From the IMG/VR virus record IMGVR_UViG_3300021405_000018, positions 1-52,064 of that record: 52,064 nt of DNA; one strand, 5' to 3'. The position numbers and the translations under genes were made by a program. Positions 31,798 through 38,005 of the stretch are shown here, one piece after another. Each line of letters opens with the position of its first letter. Positions within the stretch are counted from its first letter, which is position 1. The notes under the pieces are model-generated. The model ran no database searches. It was given only the letters and a program-made list of their open reading frames with translations, and was not told the DNA's origin. The DNA is from a virus.

Positions 31798-32028
31798 TCA
31801 GTGCGCTCCGTCAATACGTTGCTTGGCTTCGATCAGGGACATCATCTCGTTCACGAGGTCCGAGGCCATTTCGGCTTCCTTGCCGCTCCTCGCTGCGTCG
31901 CGGGCCTCGGTGATACCCTTGATGTACATCGCGTACATCAGTGCGCGTAGGGATAGACGGGCTTCCGGGGGAATCTCTTCCGTGCTGAAGCCCTTCAGGG
32001 TTTCGTCAAATGCTGTCTTGCACGTCAT
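31798..32028 (-). CDS. Small helical protein (76 aa)
   Basis: ATG 32028 with GGAG upstream, chosen over 32085. MTCKTAFDETLKGFSTEEIP then helices LSLRALMYAMYIKGITEARD and ASDLVNEMMSLIEAKQRID. Soluble. No motif. Confidence 0.5.
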   Translation of the reverse strand: MTCKTAFDETLKGFSTEEIPPEARLSLRALMYAMYIKGITEARDAARSGKEAEMASDLVNEMMSLIEAKQRIDGAH

Positions 32029-32029
32029 G

Positions 32030-32251
32030 TCACTCTCCATTGAGTATGTTGTCCAGCAACTCGTCGCCGCTCGCCTTGGCGGCACGCTTCGCTGGGCGTT
32101 TTGCTTCTACTGCTTCGATGACCTTGCCTCGGGCTTCACGGACCATTGCGACCGCTTCCTTGACGAGGGCAGCCTTGCGCGATTCGGGTGTTTCGGGCAG
32201 CGCCAGTTCCGCGCGGATTGCAGCCATTCTGCCCCTAATTTCAGGTGTCAT
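32030..32251 (-). CDS. Small basic helical protein (73 aa)
   Basis: MTPEIRGRMAAIRAELALPE then a long Ala/Lys/Glu helix and a tail KRPAKRAAKASGDELLDNIL that could bind nucleic acid. Followed at once by the next small gene. Confidence 0.5.
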   Translation of the reverse strand: MTPEIRGRMAAIRAELALPETPESRKAALVKEAVAMVREARGKVIEAVEAKRPAKRAAKASGDELLDNILNGE

Positions 32252-32409
32252 GATTTCGGCCTTAAGTCCTCCTGAATTATCTTGAGGTCAGCCAGCGCCT
32301 GCGTCAATTTGGCCTTTTCAATTGCCAGATCGTCCTCGATAGCCACGATGCTCGCCTCAATCGCCCTGACGCGGGCCACCACCGACCCAAGCTGATTCTC
32401 GAAGCTCAT
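32248..32409 (-). CDS. Small coiled-coil protein (53 aa)
   Basis: Start at ATG 32409 (GGAG upstream); the longer frame to 32493 is unlikely because that region encodes a TM peptide in another frame. Product MSFENQLGSVVARVRAIEAS continues as a heptad helix (IVAIEDDLAIEK). Confidence 0.5.
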   Translation of the reverse strand: MSFENQLGSVVARVRAIEASIVAIEDDLAIEKAKLTQALADLKIIQEDLRPKS

Positions 32410-32513
32410 AGCAGCTCCCTCTTGACCCAGTTCCACGCCTTGTGCGTGAGGATGCCCATGACCCACCCGAACATGAAGATCATGAGCAACCACAGGTTGA
32501 GTGCAGTAGCCAT
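32406..32513 (-). CDS. Single-TM micropeptide (35 aa)
   Basis: MATALNLWLLMIFMFGWVMG then ILTHKAWNWVKRELL: one hydrophobic helix with a basic aromatic tail. Stop and next start share ATGA. One of several tiny membrane peptides in this block. Confidence 0.45.
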   Translation of the reverse strand: MATALNLWLLMIFMFGWVMGILTHKAWNWVKRELL

Positions 32514-32514
32514 C

Positions 32515-33000
32515 CTAGTACTCCGGGTCCGGGAAGCAGTCCTCAGTGAGGACACTACTGATCCGGTTGATCACGTCCTCAGGGGTGGTGTAGTTTTCGT
32601 GTGGCATGAACAGATACTCAGCTGCAAACTCATCCAGGTCATAGAACTCAGTCAGGGCGGACCAACCCCTCTCATCGTTGAACATTACACGCCCGTCCTT
32701 CTCTGTCATGAACCCACGCTCCCGGAACCATGGGTCGAGACCAGCATAGCCAGTGGCGCATGCAGTACAACCACAGTTGTGTGGGATCAGGAGGAACTGT
32801 TCCTTCTCCATTGCGGCATAGAACTTGTCGGAGGCTTCCTTGGCCTCGCCGCCAGTGTAGCGTCCAAGGCCGATGTTCTCGATGTCACCATCGCCGTAGT
32901 CGACGTTGACGCCAACGAAGGTTTCGAGGCTGAAATTCAGCTTGTACCTGATCACGTCCTCCAGGACGCGTACGGTTTGCTCCAGTGCTTCACGGTTCAT
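32515..33000 (-). CDS. Hypothetical acidic protein (161 aa)
   Basis: ATG 33000 with GGAG upstream (rather than 33057). Core ALEQTVRVLEDVIRYKLNFS, LETFVGVNVDYGDGDIENIG and LLIPHNCGCTACATGY (CxCxxC). Acidic end (SSVLTEDCFPDPEY). Function unknown. Confidence 0.6.
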   Translation of the reverse strand: MNREALEQTVRVLEDVIRYKLNFSLETFVGVNVDYGDGDIENIGLGRYTGGEAKEASDKFYAAMEKEQFLLIPHNCGCTACATGYAGLDPWFRERGFMTEKDGRVMFNDERGWSALTEFYDLDEFAAEYLFMPHENYTTPEDVINRISSVLTEDCFPDPEY

Positions 33001-33149
33001 ACTAGTGCTCCAAGGAATCCATTGAAAATGCTCAGGGCAATAATGCCTACCCACCACAGGCGTTTATCCCCACCTACCAGGGCTTCACCAAAGATACCCC
33101 AGGCACTGCCTGAAGCAATGCACCATACCATCAGGAGAACGAAGTTCAT
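32997..33149 (-). CDS. Small two-TM protein (50 aa)
   Basis: Start and stop are both ATGA-coupled. MNFVLLMVWCIASGSAWGIF, then GGDKRLWWVGIIALSIFNGF: two hydrophobic helices with a short loop. Unknown function. Confidence 0.5.
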   Translation of the reverse strand: MNFVLLMVWCIASGSAWGIFGEALVGGDKRLWWVGIIALSIFNGFLGALV

Positions 33150-33325
33150 TTCTTCCTTCCTTTGCCCATGCGAATGCGGCGTTCACGTTCAATGACGGCG
33201 GCGAGGTGTGCAGCACTCGCCTCCTTGCTGCGCTTCTTGTAGTGCGGACGGTCCTGCGGGGCCAAGTTCATGAACCCCGAGGCCGCTTGCCTACGTCGAG
33301 CTTTTGCCTGCTGGGTTGCTGACAT
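33146..33325 (-). CDS. Small basic protein (59 aa)
   Basis: GGAGGG then ATG 33325 (M36 of a longer frame). MSATQQAKARRRQAASGFMN ... RPHYKKRSKEASAAHLAAVI ... RIRMGKGRKK: about a third Lys/Arg, so likely nucleic-acid binding. Confidence 0.55.
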   Translation of the reverse strand: MSATQQAKARRRQAASGFMNLAPQDRPHYKKRSKEASAAHLAAVIERERRIRMGKGRKK

Positions 33326-33494
33326 CCTTACCCTCCATAAAGGCGTTGAAGGCGTCCTTGCACGATGGGCAGAGGTGCTTTTCCTCGTTCCACTCGAAGA
33401 GATAGAAGGATGTCCACCGTAGGCGAGCAAACCAGCCTACATCGGTCTTTTCACCACATCTATCACAGGTGTAGACCTGTCTCGTAGCCATCAT
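33291..33494 (-). CDS. Zinc-ribbon protein (67 aa)
   Basis: CDRCGEKTDV near the N-terminus and CPSCKDAF later form a Cys4 ribbon with the Trp/Tyr-rich strand RLRWTSFYLFEWNEEKHL between. The start overlaps the SPFH stop; another frame overlaps the next gene by 35 nt. Confidence 0.65.
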   Translation of the reverse strand: MMATRQVYTCDRCGEKTDVGWFARLRWTSFYLFEWNEEKHLCPSCKDAFNAFMEGKDVSNPAGKSST

Positions 33495-34339
33495 TTTCCC
33501 ACCTGAATCAGGGGGATAGCGCCCCCAAGCATGTATTGCGGATACTCCCCATTCCACTTCTCGACCTTCAGCTTCTCGATGATGGCAGGGTTGGCTTCAA
33601 GCGACTTGCCGAGGAGGTCGTTGGCCTGTGCCTGATTACGCGCAGCTTCGAGGTCGGCCTGACTCTGGATGACGCGCTTCTGCGAGTCGAACTGGGTCTG
33701 CTTCAGCTCGTTCTGTGCCTGGATGGACTTCTGCTGGGCACTCGCTGCTGCCTCGATGGCGTCGTTGTATTGCTGACTGAAGTCAAGGTTGAGCAGGGCT
33801 GTGCTGACGACGGTGATGCCGTAGGGCGCTAGGCGGGACTTGAGGTTATCGGTGATTTTCTGGTTCACCGAGTCCCGTTGGGTCACTAGCTGGTTCGTGT
33901 CGAACTGCGAGATGGTTGCCTTCGCAACGTCCACCATGGTCGGCTGGATGATCCGGTTGGCAGGGTCGTTGGAGAGGTCCCGATAGACACTGACGGCGGC
34001 AGCAGGGTTGACGCGGTAGTTCAGGGCGAAGTCCACCGTGACGACCTGTTTGTCGTTACTGGCTGCTGCCAGCTTCTCGTCCACACGGGCCGTACCTACA
34101 TAGACGGGGTGGACCGTATCGCGTACAGGCATGCGGAAGTGCAGTCCCGCAGGCATCACCTCGGGGGATAGGCCGTCGAAGTTCTGCACGACGCCCACAT
34201 AACCGGGCTCCACGGTGACGACCGGGCGCATCGAGTACCCCATGATGAGGAGGATCAGGACAATGATGGTCCCGACCGTCCACTTGACTACCTTCAGGAA
34301 TGATGCATCATCCCTACTCAACTCTTGCTGCTGTGCCAT
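33491..34339 (-). CDS. SPFH/prohibitin-like membrane protein (282 aa)
   Basis: One N-terminal membrane helix (residues 18-36, KWTVGTIIVLILLIMGYSMRP) then the SPFH domain: VEPGYVGVVQNFDGLSPEVM, PAGLHFRMPVRDTVHPVYVG, LNYRVNPAAAVSVYRDLSND, and a long coiled region (AIEAAASAQQKSIQAQNELKQ). This is the HflC/HflK/stomatin/prohibitin architecture, which builds rings around membrane proteases such as FtsH. Phage-encoded copies are uncommon; altering host proteolysis is a reasonable hypothesis. Confidence 0.8.
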   Translation of the reverse strand: MAQQQELSRDDASFLKVVKWTVGTIIVLILLIMGYSMRPVVTVEPGYVGVVQNFDGLSPEVMPAGLHFRMPVRDTVHPVYVGTARVDEKLAAASNDKQVVTVDFALNYRVNPAAAVSVYRDLSNDPANRIIQPTMVDVAKATISQFDTNQLVTQRDSVNQKITDNLKSRLAPYGITVVSTALLNLDFSQQYNDAIEAAASAQQKSIQAQNELKQTQFDSQKRVIQSQADLEAARNQAQANDLLGKSLEANPAIIEKLKVEKWNGEYPQYMLGGAIPLIQVGK

Positions 34340-34363
34340 GACTTACTCCTTAACTCAATTGAA

Positions 34364-34448
34364 TGGTCCCCCACCCAGGAATCGAACCTGGCTGGCCAGA
34401 GGCAACGGGGTTACGGCCCGCCCCACATCCATAGTGGTCTAATGAGGG
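34364..34448 (-). tRNA. tRNA-Tyr (anticodon GTA) with encoded CCA
   Basis: On the minus strand: acceptor CCCTCAT/GTGGGGG (two wobbles), discriminator A then CCA, D-arm CCAC-TATGGAT-GTGG, anticodon arm GCGGG-CCGTAAC-CCCGT (GTA), class II variable arm GCC-TCT-GGC, T-arm CCAGG-TTCGATT-CCTGG; 85 nt with CCA. The GTA anticodon and long variable arm fit tRNA-Tyr. Odd points: C instead of T before the anticodon, and 4 nt rather than 2 between acceptor and D-stem. The D-arm overlaps one arm of a 17-bp inverted repeat. Confidence 0.7.
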
Positions 34449-34497
34449 TACTGCTTCAGTTTATGGTCTTGCCGGTATCAACCACTATGGATGTGGG
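34422..34497. repeat. 17-bp perfect inverted repeat linking the tRNA D-arm and the end of the upstream gene
   Basis: 34422-34438 (plus: CCCACATCCATAGTGGT) is the exact reverse complement of 34481-34497, with 42 nt between. One arm is the D-arm of tRNA-Tyr; the other encodes the last codons of the gene at 34456-34719. In the leftward transcript the two would pair and hide the D-arm. Confidence 0.85.
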
Positions 34498-34719
34498 ATG
34501 CATTTCCTCCTTGCAGTAGCGGTCATAGTACATTGCATTGAGGACGACTAGCTGGCGTTCAAGGTGACCGGGTTGTGCCTCCTCCAGTGCGTTGCTACGA
34601 CGCACGGTGGTGGCGATGCCACTCTCGTCCGAGATACTGATTGCAAGGCTCATACCCTTGCTTTCGACGGCGGCCAGCATCTCAACAATCTTCGTCAGGA
34701 TTTCCTGAGGCTTCGACAT
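34456..34719 (-). CDS. Small hypothetical protein (87 aa)
   Basis: ATG 34719 with GGAGA upstream (the frame opens at 34737). MSKPQEILTKIVEMLAAVES, then GMSLAISISDESGIATTVRR; helical N-terminus followed by a beta-rich part. Its C-terminal coding bases form one arm of the 17-bp inverted repeat. Confidence 0.6.
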   Translation of the reverse strand: MSKPQEILTKIVEMLAAVESKGMSLAISISDESGIATTVRRSNALEEAQPGHLERQLVVLNAMYYDRYCKEEMHPTSIVVDTGKTIN

Positions 34720-34948
34720 CTTGCTTCTCCTTTCCACAGTAGGTCTTGCGCAGGAGGTTCCACGAGCCTTTCTCGTCTAGCCTCCATAGTTCACGGGCAC
34801 TGCCGACTGCGCGGTCGAATGTGCATGTCACGTTGTAGTGCGACTCATCGATGTCGATGGTGATGCCGTTGCTGATGCACTTGTAGAGGGTTGGACCGGG
34901 GCAGCGGATTGCCTTGCCGTCGATGATGAGGGTGCTTCCAGCGATCAT
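34682..34948 (-). CDS. Small Cys-containing protein (88 aa)
   Basis: MIAGSTLIIDGKAIRCPGPT, YKCISNGITIDIDESHYNVT: beta-rich, cysteines at 16, 24 and 42. Ends 38 nt into the next gene. No family recognised. Confidence 0.5.
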   Translation of the reverse strand: MIAGSTLIIDGKAIRCPGPTLYKCISNGITIDIDESHYNVTCTFDRAVGSARELWRLDEKGSWNLLRKTYCGKEKQDVEASGNPDEDC

Positions 34949-34949
34949 G

Positions 34950-35096
34950 TCAGGCTCCTACGAACGGGCGTGCGATGTTGGCGAGGAAGAGGGTTATGCA
35001 TAAGGCTAGGCCAACGAAGTCGTCGTCCCTGAGACTGTTATAGCCGCACCAGCCAACAGTTCCGCCAACGATCATACTGAACAGGATGCTCATCAT
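34950..35096 (-). CDS. Small two-TM protein (48 aa)
   Basis: ATGATG start overlapping the previous stop. MMSILFSMIVGGTVGWCGYN, RDDDFVGLALCITLFLANIA: two membrane helices with an acidic loop. Similar in build to the 50-aa protein at 32997-33149. Confidence 0.5.
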   Translation of the reverse strand: MMSILFSMIVGGTVGWCGYNSLRDDDFVGLALCITLFLANIARPFVGA

Positions 35097-35287
35097 GCTG
35101 CGTTCCTCAACAGGGTTACGACATCGGACAGGGTGCCCTTGGCAAGCACGGGGCGTTCCTCACATTCGAGGTAGATGTCACAACAGCCATCGTTATCTTC
35201 CGAGGCGGCGACGAGCGATACGAGGTCCCGGTTGATCCACACGTCATTGTGCGCTTCCGAGGGTGCTTCAATCTTAACGAGATGCAT
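35093..35287 (-). CDS. Small hypothetical protein (64 aa)
   Basis: ATG 35287 with GGAG upstream, preferred to 35329. MHLVKIEAPSEAHNDVWINR, DLVSLVAASEDNDGCCDIYL: small alpha/beta protein. Follows the HTH gene. Confidence 0.5.
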   Translation of the reverse strand: MHLVKIEAPSEAHNDVWINRDLVSLVAASEDNDGCCDIYLECEERPVLAKGTLSDVVTLLRNAA

Positions 35288-35288
35288 G

Positions 35289-35519
35289 TTAGTCCTCCAG
35301 ACCGACAAGGTAATCAATACTGCATTCAAGTACTATAGCCATCTTGATGATGGATCGCAAGCTGGGGTAAACCCCACGATTCTCGTAGGCCGTGATCTGG
35401 CATTGATGAAGGAAGCATTCGGCTGCAAACCTCTCAATGCCGTAACCACGGCGCATACGCTCGGCCTTGAGGCGGGTCCCAAGAGCCCCAAAGGCCTCCT
35501 TACGTTTATACGGCTTCAC
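35289..35519 (-). CDS. XRE-type HTH regulator (76 aa)
   Basis: GTG start fused with the Ro60 stop. AFGALGTRLKAERMRRGYGI, RFAAECFLHQCQITAYENRG, SLRSIIKMAIVLECSIDYLV matches the five-helix XRE fold, length typical of a stand-alone domain. Co-transcribed with Ro60 and the ncRNA cluster, so it may regulate that unit. Confidence 0.7.
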   Translation of the reverse strand: MKPYKRKEAFGALGTRLKAERMRRGYGIERFAAECFLHQCQITAYENRGVYPSLRSIIKMAIVLECSIDYLVGLED

Positions 35520-36964
35520 GCCTGGGCCTCCACAGCCCGGATGAAGTCAACTGAGGCTTCGCTGAAGCCATCAATATGCGTCCACTTTCCGTAACCAATC
35601 CCGTTCTTTGCGCTTGCCACGTTGATGAGGTATGCCCGACCACATCCAGGTTCCGCCAGCTTCGGGGATTGCGCATGATCAACAGCACAATCCTGCTCGT
35701 CCGTGACAACGACGATGCGGTCATACATTTCACGCTCGTTGATGAAGTCGAGCATGGGTTTGAGGAAGATGCCTCCTCCACCAAGCACTCTGTAGGACTC
35801 ATGGAATGCTGCAACGAGAGCCATTCCGTGCCTAGCTGGTACAGATTTCGTGGCGTGTGTTCGTGTGCGGTCGCTTCCTGCTGTTGCATAGACTACTGCC
35901 TCCTCACATTGTTCGCGCAGGATTGCGCACAGGGCGGCACCAGCGTCGATACGATTCAGGGTGGACTTGCTCGACAGCATGCTGCCCATCGAGCCCGACA
36001 CGTCGAGGACGATCAGCGTCCTCCCTTCAAGTTTCGGACCGTCCTGGAGTCCTTGCACCATCGCACCATCGAGCACAGCTTCGAACTGAGGGGCCTCGCG
36101 GGCTGCGCTGATGAAACGGAACGGGAGGACCTTGCTTGCGCCTTTACGGGCCTGGATGGCTTGTTCAATGAGGCCACGGTCCACCCCCAGTTCAGTCATC
36201 TTGCGCAGGTTCCGAAGGAGGGCCATATAGGGCAGCTTCCCCTCACGCAACATCACTTCGAATACATCTTTACTGCCACCTTCATCCCCCTTAGCTGCGC
36301 TAAGGCCCACTTCCCATGTCTCGGGCGTCTTGAGGGTGCGGTCAACGATGCGCCGATACAACTGTTCTTCAGGTGTAGTGCCCGCAGTGCTGCTCAACCG
36401 GTTACCAATGCCTTGCGCACGTTGATGCTTCGTGCCGTAGGCACCACTGACCGACTTCGGCTTCCCATGCACCATGAACAGAACGTCGCGCAGCTTGATA
36501 GGCGAGTCGGCCTTCTCCCATTTCGAGAACTGATACTCATCGAACTTGCGGAAGGCACGGGCAAGGCCGACCTTAACCTGCTTCGCAAGGGGACACTTAC
36601 CGTCCTTCCAGTAGATGGCCATGAATTCGGCTATCTCGTCGGGCCGTTGGATCACCCTAGCGAGGGTATCTCCAACCAGTTTGCCTCTCGCACATCGAGC
36701 AAGCGCCCGCACGAGCAGCAACGGTACGTGCCGAAGGTGTTGCTGTTCCCTTGCCTCAATGGCGAGTTGTGCAACAGTTGCAGGGTCGCATGCTGGCACC
36801 AGCTCTGCGATCCGACTAGCGATTGAGCCGCCTGATTCATACGCTTCGCCCTCCCAAAGCATGCACGACAGCACCGTGCGGCGTAGTTCTTCAATCGGGG
36901 TAAGGTGGAAGGCCTCTGCGCCGCCATGGGTACGAGGGCCTTCTGGATGGTTGGTACTGGACAT
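35516..36964 (-). CDS. rsr: Ro60/Rsr orthologue (TROVE + vWA) (482 aa)
   Basis: The first 300 residues form the HEAT-like TROVE ring (SCMLWEGEAYESGGSIASRI, LAIEAREQQHLRHVPLLLVR, PYMALLRNLRKMTELGVDRG, KVLPFRFISAAREAPQFEAV). Residues 313-482 are a vWA domain with DVSGS at 321-325 and a later D422. The TD usually seen after GG is replaced by GGGGIF at 395-400, so the metal site may be altered. Ro60 binds Y RNAs and misfolded RNAs and in bacteria works with PNPase. Directly upstream lies a 1-kb RNA cluster. Ribosome site AGGAG at about 36971-36975. Confidence 0.85.
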   Translation of the reverse strand: MSSTNHPEGPRTHGGAEAFHLTPIEELRRTVLSCMLWEGEAYESGGSIASRIAELVPACDPATVAQLAIEAREQQHLRHVPLLLVRALARCARGKLVGDTLARVIQRPDEIAEFMAIYWKDGKCPLAKQVKVGLARAFRKFDEYQFSKWEKADSPIKLRDVLFMVHGKPKSVSGAYGTKHQRAQGIGNRLSSTAGTTPEEQLYRRIVDRTLKTPETWEVGLSAAKGDEGGSKDVFEVMLREGKLPYMALLRNLRKMTELGVDRGLIEQAIQARKGASKVLPFRFISAAREAPQFEAVLDGAMVQGLQDGPKLEGRTLIVLDVSGSMGSMLSSKSTLNRIDAGAALCAILREQCEEAVVYATAGSDRTRTHATKSVPARHGMALVAAFHESYRVLGGGGIFLKPMLDFINEREMYDRIVVVTDEQDCAVDHAQSPKLAEPGCGRAYLINVASAKNGIGYGKWTHIDGFSEASVDFIRAVEAQA

Positions 36965-36984
36965 TACTGGTACTCCTAACTAAC

Positions 36985-37111
36985 TTCAAGCCCCCGAAGG
37001 GGAGGGAACAGACATACAGGGACAAGACCTCATAAGAGGCCCCAGGATTCGAACCTGAACGCACCCGAAGGTGAGTATCAACCGATGTAACCCTGTACTA
37101 CACCACTTAAA
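36985..37111 (-). ncRNA. Y-RNA-like stem-loop with tRNA-mimic, unit 1 (next to rsr)
   Basis: Minus strand: lower stem TTTAAG/CTTGAA (37106-37111 with 36985-36990), upper stem TACAGGG/CCCTGTA (37091-37097 with 37015-37021). Inside, in order: a UUCG-capped hairpin (37062-37073), a canonical T-arm TCAGG-TTCGAAT-CCTGG (37042-37058), and directly next a 6-bp hairpin GGCCTC-TTAT-GAGGTC (37026-37041) that looks like an acceptor stem closed by a loop. No clear D-arm. A further CCCC-TTCG-GGGG hairpin sits in the 3' internal loop. Ends about 20 nt before the rsr ATG. Confidence 0.5.
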
Positions 37112-37234
37112 CTTGACTGGCGACGCCTTACGGGCGTCAATCGAGCGAAGATTTACCGTTTGCTTGAGTCTACGCTGTTGACCCACTCGACACGTAACGG
37201 CTTGTGGCTAGGGTATCGGCTTCCCCTTTGCAAC
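37112..37234 (-). other. Spacer inside the ncRNA cluster
   Basis: Holds a perfect 6-bp hairpin GACGCC-CGTAA-GGCGTC (minus strand) at about 37122-37138 and no convincing ORF or tRNA. It lies between the first two RNA units; the rest is unassigned. Confidence 0.4.
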
Positions 37235-37359
37235 TCTGCGCCCCGACACAAGGGCCTACCGAGAGTACGACGGTACTGCTGCAAATCTTTGGCGGGAACA
37301 AACGAGGACGGAAGGATTTCGACCTAAACGAAGTAACCGTACTCTTCACCACGCAAACC
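37235..37359 (-). ncRNA. Y-RNA-like stem-loop, unit 2
   Basis: Minus strand shares the 5' block GTTTGCGTGxTGAAGA with unit 3. Upper stem GAGTACG/CGTACTC (37338-37344 with 37263-37269) is perfect. The lower stem is weak (TGCG/CGCA near 37235-37240). Inside is an anticodon-like arm TTCG-TTTAGGT-CGAA (37318-37332) but no canonical T-loop. Boundaries are uncertain. Confidence 0.35.
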
Positions 37360-37461
37360 TTGGCCTCATTGCGGGGAGGTCCATCCTCGTAAGACAAAAA
37401 GGAGTCACCAGGGCAGAGAGTTGGGGAAGACCTGCCACTGAGTCGTGTGACTCCGTAAAAC
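37360..37461 (-). other. Spacer inside the ncRNA cluster
   Basis: Contains a GGAGTCAC...GTGACTCC inverted repeat (37400-37407 with 37446-37453) around a loop of about 38 nt, on either strand, and no tRNA or convincing ORF. Possibly another, simpler stem-loop unit. Confidence 0.35.
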
Positions 37462-37530
37462 TGGCGGGACCCCACGGAATTGAACCGGGGTAGGAGATTC
37501 GCGAAAATGCTCCTAGTGCCAACACGTCCC
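37462..37530 (-). ncRNA. tRNA-like element with encoded CCA
   Basis: Minus strand: GGGAC/GTCCC acceptor (5 bp, then mismatch), T-arm CCCGG-TTCAATT-CCGTG with one mismatch and canonical T-loop, discriminator G, then CCA (37462-37464). The middle is a 6-bp hairpin TAGGAG/CTCCTA with a 13-nt loop and a mini D-like GTGTTGGCAC. No clear anticodon. It is therefore not an ordinary tRNA; it may be a degenerate tRNA or part of the Y-like set. Overlaps the 3' end of unit 3 by 2 nt. Confidence 0.4.
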
Positions 37531-37667
37531 AGTGTTGCGGCAACAAGCGATACGACGAACGTAAGTGCTCTAACCAACTGAGCTACATCCTTTCGGATGA
37601 CGGGACTCGAACCCGCGACCTCTCGCTTAGCAGGCGAAGTATGTCGTATCTTCAGCACGCAAACTGG
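37529..37667 (-). ncRNA. Y-RNA-like RNA with permuted tRNA mimic, unit 3 (best example)
   Basis: Minus strand, 5' to 3': lower stem CCAGTTTGCG (37658-37667) pairs with CGCAAcACTGG (37529-37539, one bulged C); internal loop TGCTGAA opposite GCTTGTTGC; upper stem GATACGAC/GTCGTATC (37643-37650 with 37549-37556). Inside: anticodon-like arm TCGC-CTGCTAA-GCGA (37623-37637), T-arm GCGGG-TTCGAGT-CCCGT (37600-37616), hairpin CATCC-GAAA-GGATG (37586-37599) and D-arm GCTC-AGTTGGTTA-GAGC (37567-37583). T-arm before D-arm with a closed acceptor is the order of a circularly permuted tRNA, as described for YrlA-type Y RNAs. Confidence 0.6.
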
Positions 37668-37764
37668 TTGGGGCAACAAGCAAGACGGCAGACAGTCGTA
37701 GCCAGGACTAGCCTGACATACGCCCGAATGGTGAGCGATGTAAGCCATCTCTTCAGCACCCAAA
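37668..37764 (-). ncRNA. Y-RNA-like stem-loop, unit 4
   Basis: Immediately 5' of unit 3 on the minus strand. Lower stem TTGGG/CCCAA (37759-37763 with 37668-37672), same internal loop TGCTGAA opposite GCTTGTTGC, upper stem GAGATGGC/GCCGTCTT (37744-37751 with 37682-37689). Compared with unit 3 the lower stem differs by a compensatory C-G to G-C change (TTGCG/CGCAA there). Inside: a long hairpin near 37716-37741 and a T-stem-like TCAGG-CTAGT-CCTGG without the T-loop consensus. Confidence 0.5.
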
Positions 37765-37845
37765 GGTGCAGGGTCTTTGCACGAGCCCACATTAGCACAT
37801 CCCCGCGAGGTCGGATGCCTTGTGGTACAAAGGCCCTGCCCTTTG
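37761..37845 (-). ncRNA. Stem-loop with acceptor-like hairpin, unit 5
   Basis: Minus strand: CAAAGGGCAGGG (37834-37845) pairs with CCCTGCaCCTTTG (37761-37773), 12 bp with one bulge. Inside: GCCTT-TGTACCAC-AAGGC next to CATCC-(10 nt)-GGATG (37798-37817), the same acceptor sequence as unit 3. Its 3' end overlaps unit 4's 5' end by 3-4 nt, so the exact borders are uncertain. Confidence 0.35.
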
Positions 37846-37870
37846 AAGGCTGGGGACCCTTCCTGTTATC

Positions 37871-37922
37871 GAGTGGAAGGAACAAGCATCTCGCAAGCGC
37901 CGAGTGTAGGTGTCATCCACTC
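37871..37922 (-). ncRNA. Small stem-loop, unit 6
   Basis: Minus strand GAGTGGA/TCCACTC (37916-37922 with 37871-37877), an inner arm CTCG-GCGCTTG-CGAG (37890-37904), and the block GCTTGTTCC in the 3' internal loop, like the GCTTGTTGC of units 3 and 4. Possibly a shortened member of the set. Confidence 0.3.
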
Positions 37923-37934
37923 AGGCTTGAAGGG

Positions 37935-38005
37935 TGGGGCAACGGTTCGTTCCACTGGCCTGTTAGCGGGACGGGGGTACCATAGCAGTCAGCAGCGTTG
38001 CCCCA
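37935..38005 (-). ncRNA. Stem-loop, unit 7 (most upstream)
   Basis: Perfect 10-bp stem TGGGGCAACG/CGTTGCCCCA (37996-38005 with 37935-37944) around about 51 nt. A second pairing CATAGC/GCTATG nearby would make a pseudoknot or an alternative fold. Lies 6 nt from the end of the gene at 38011-38409. Confidence 0.3.

Noticed and set aside
35576-36826. 416-aa open frame antisense to the Ro60 gene
   Set aside because: It mirrors the Ro60 frame and reads as low-quality, Arg/His/Leu-rich protein with no motif. The minus strand has the ribosome site and a recognisable fold.
37170-37790. 206-aa minus-strand open frame in the ncRNA cluster
   Set aside because: It crosses several RNA stems, its product is low-quality and basic, there is no ribosome site, and the DNA is better explained by structured RNAs.
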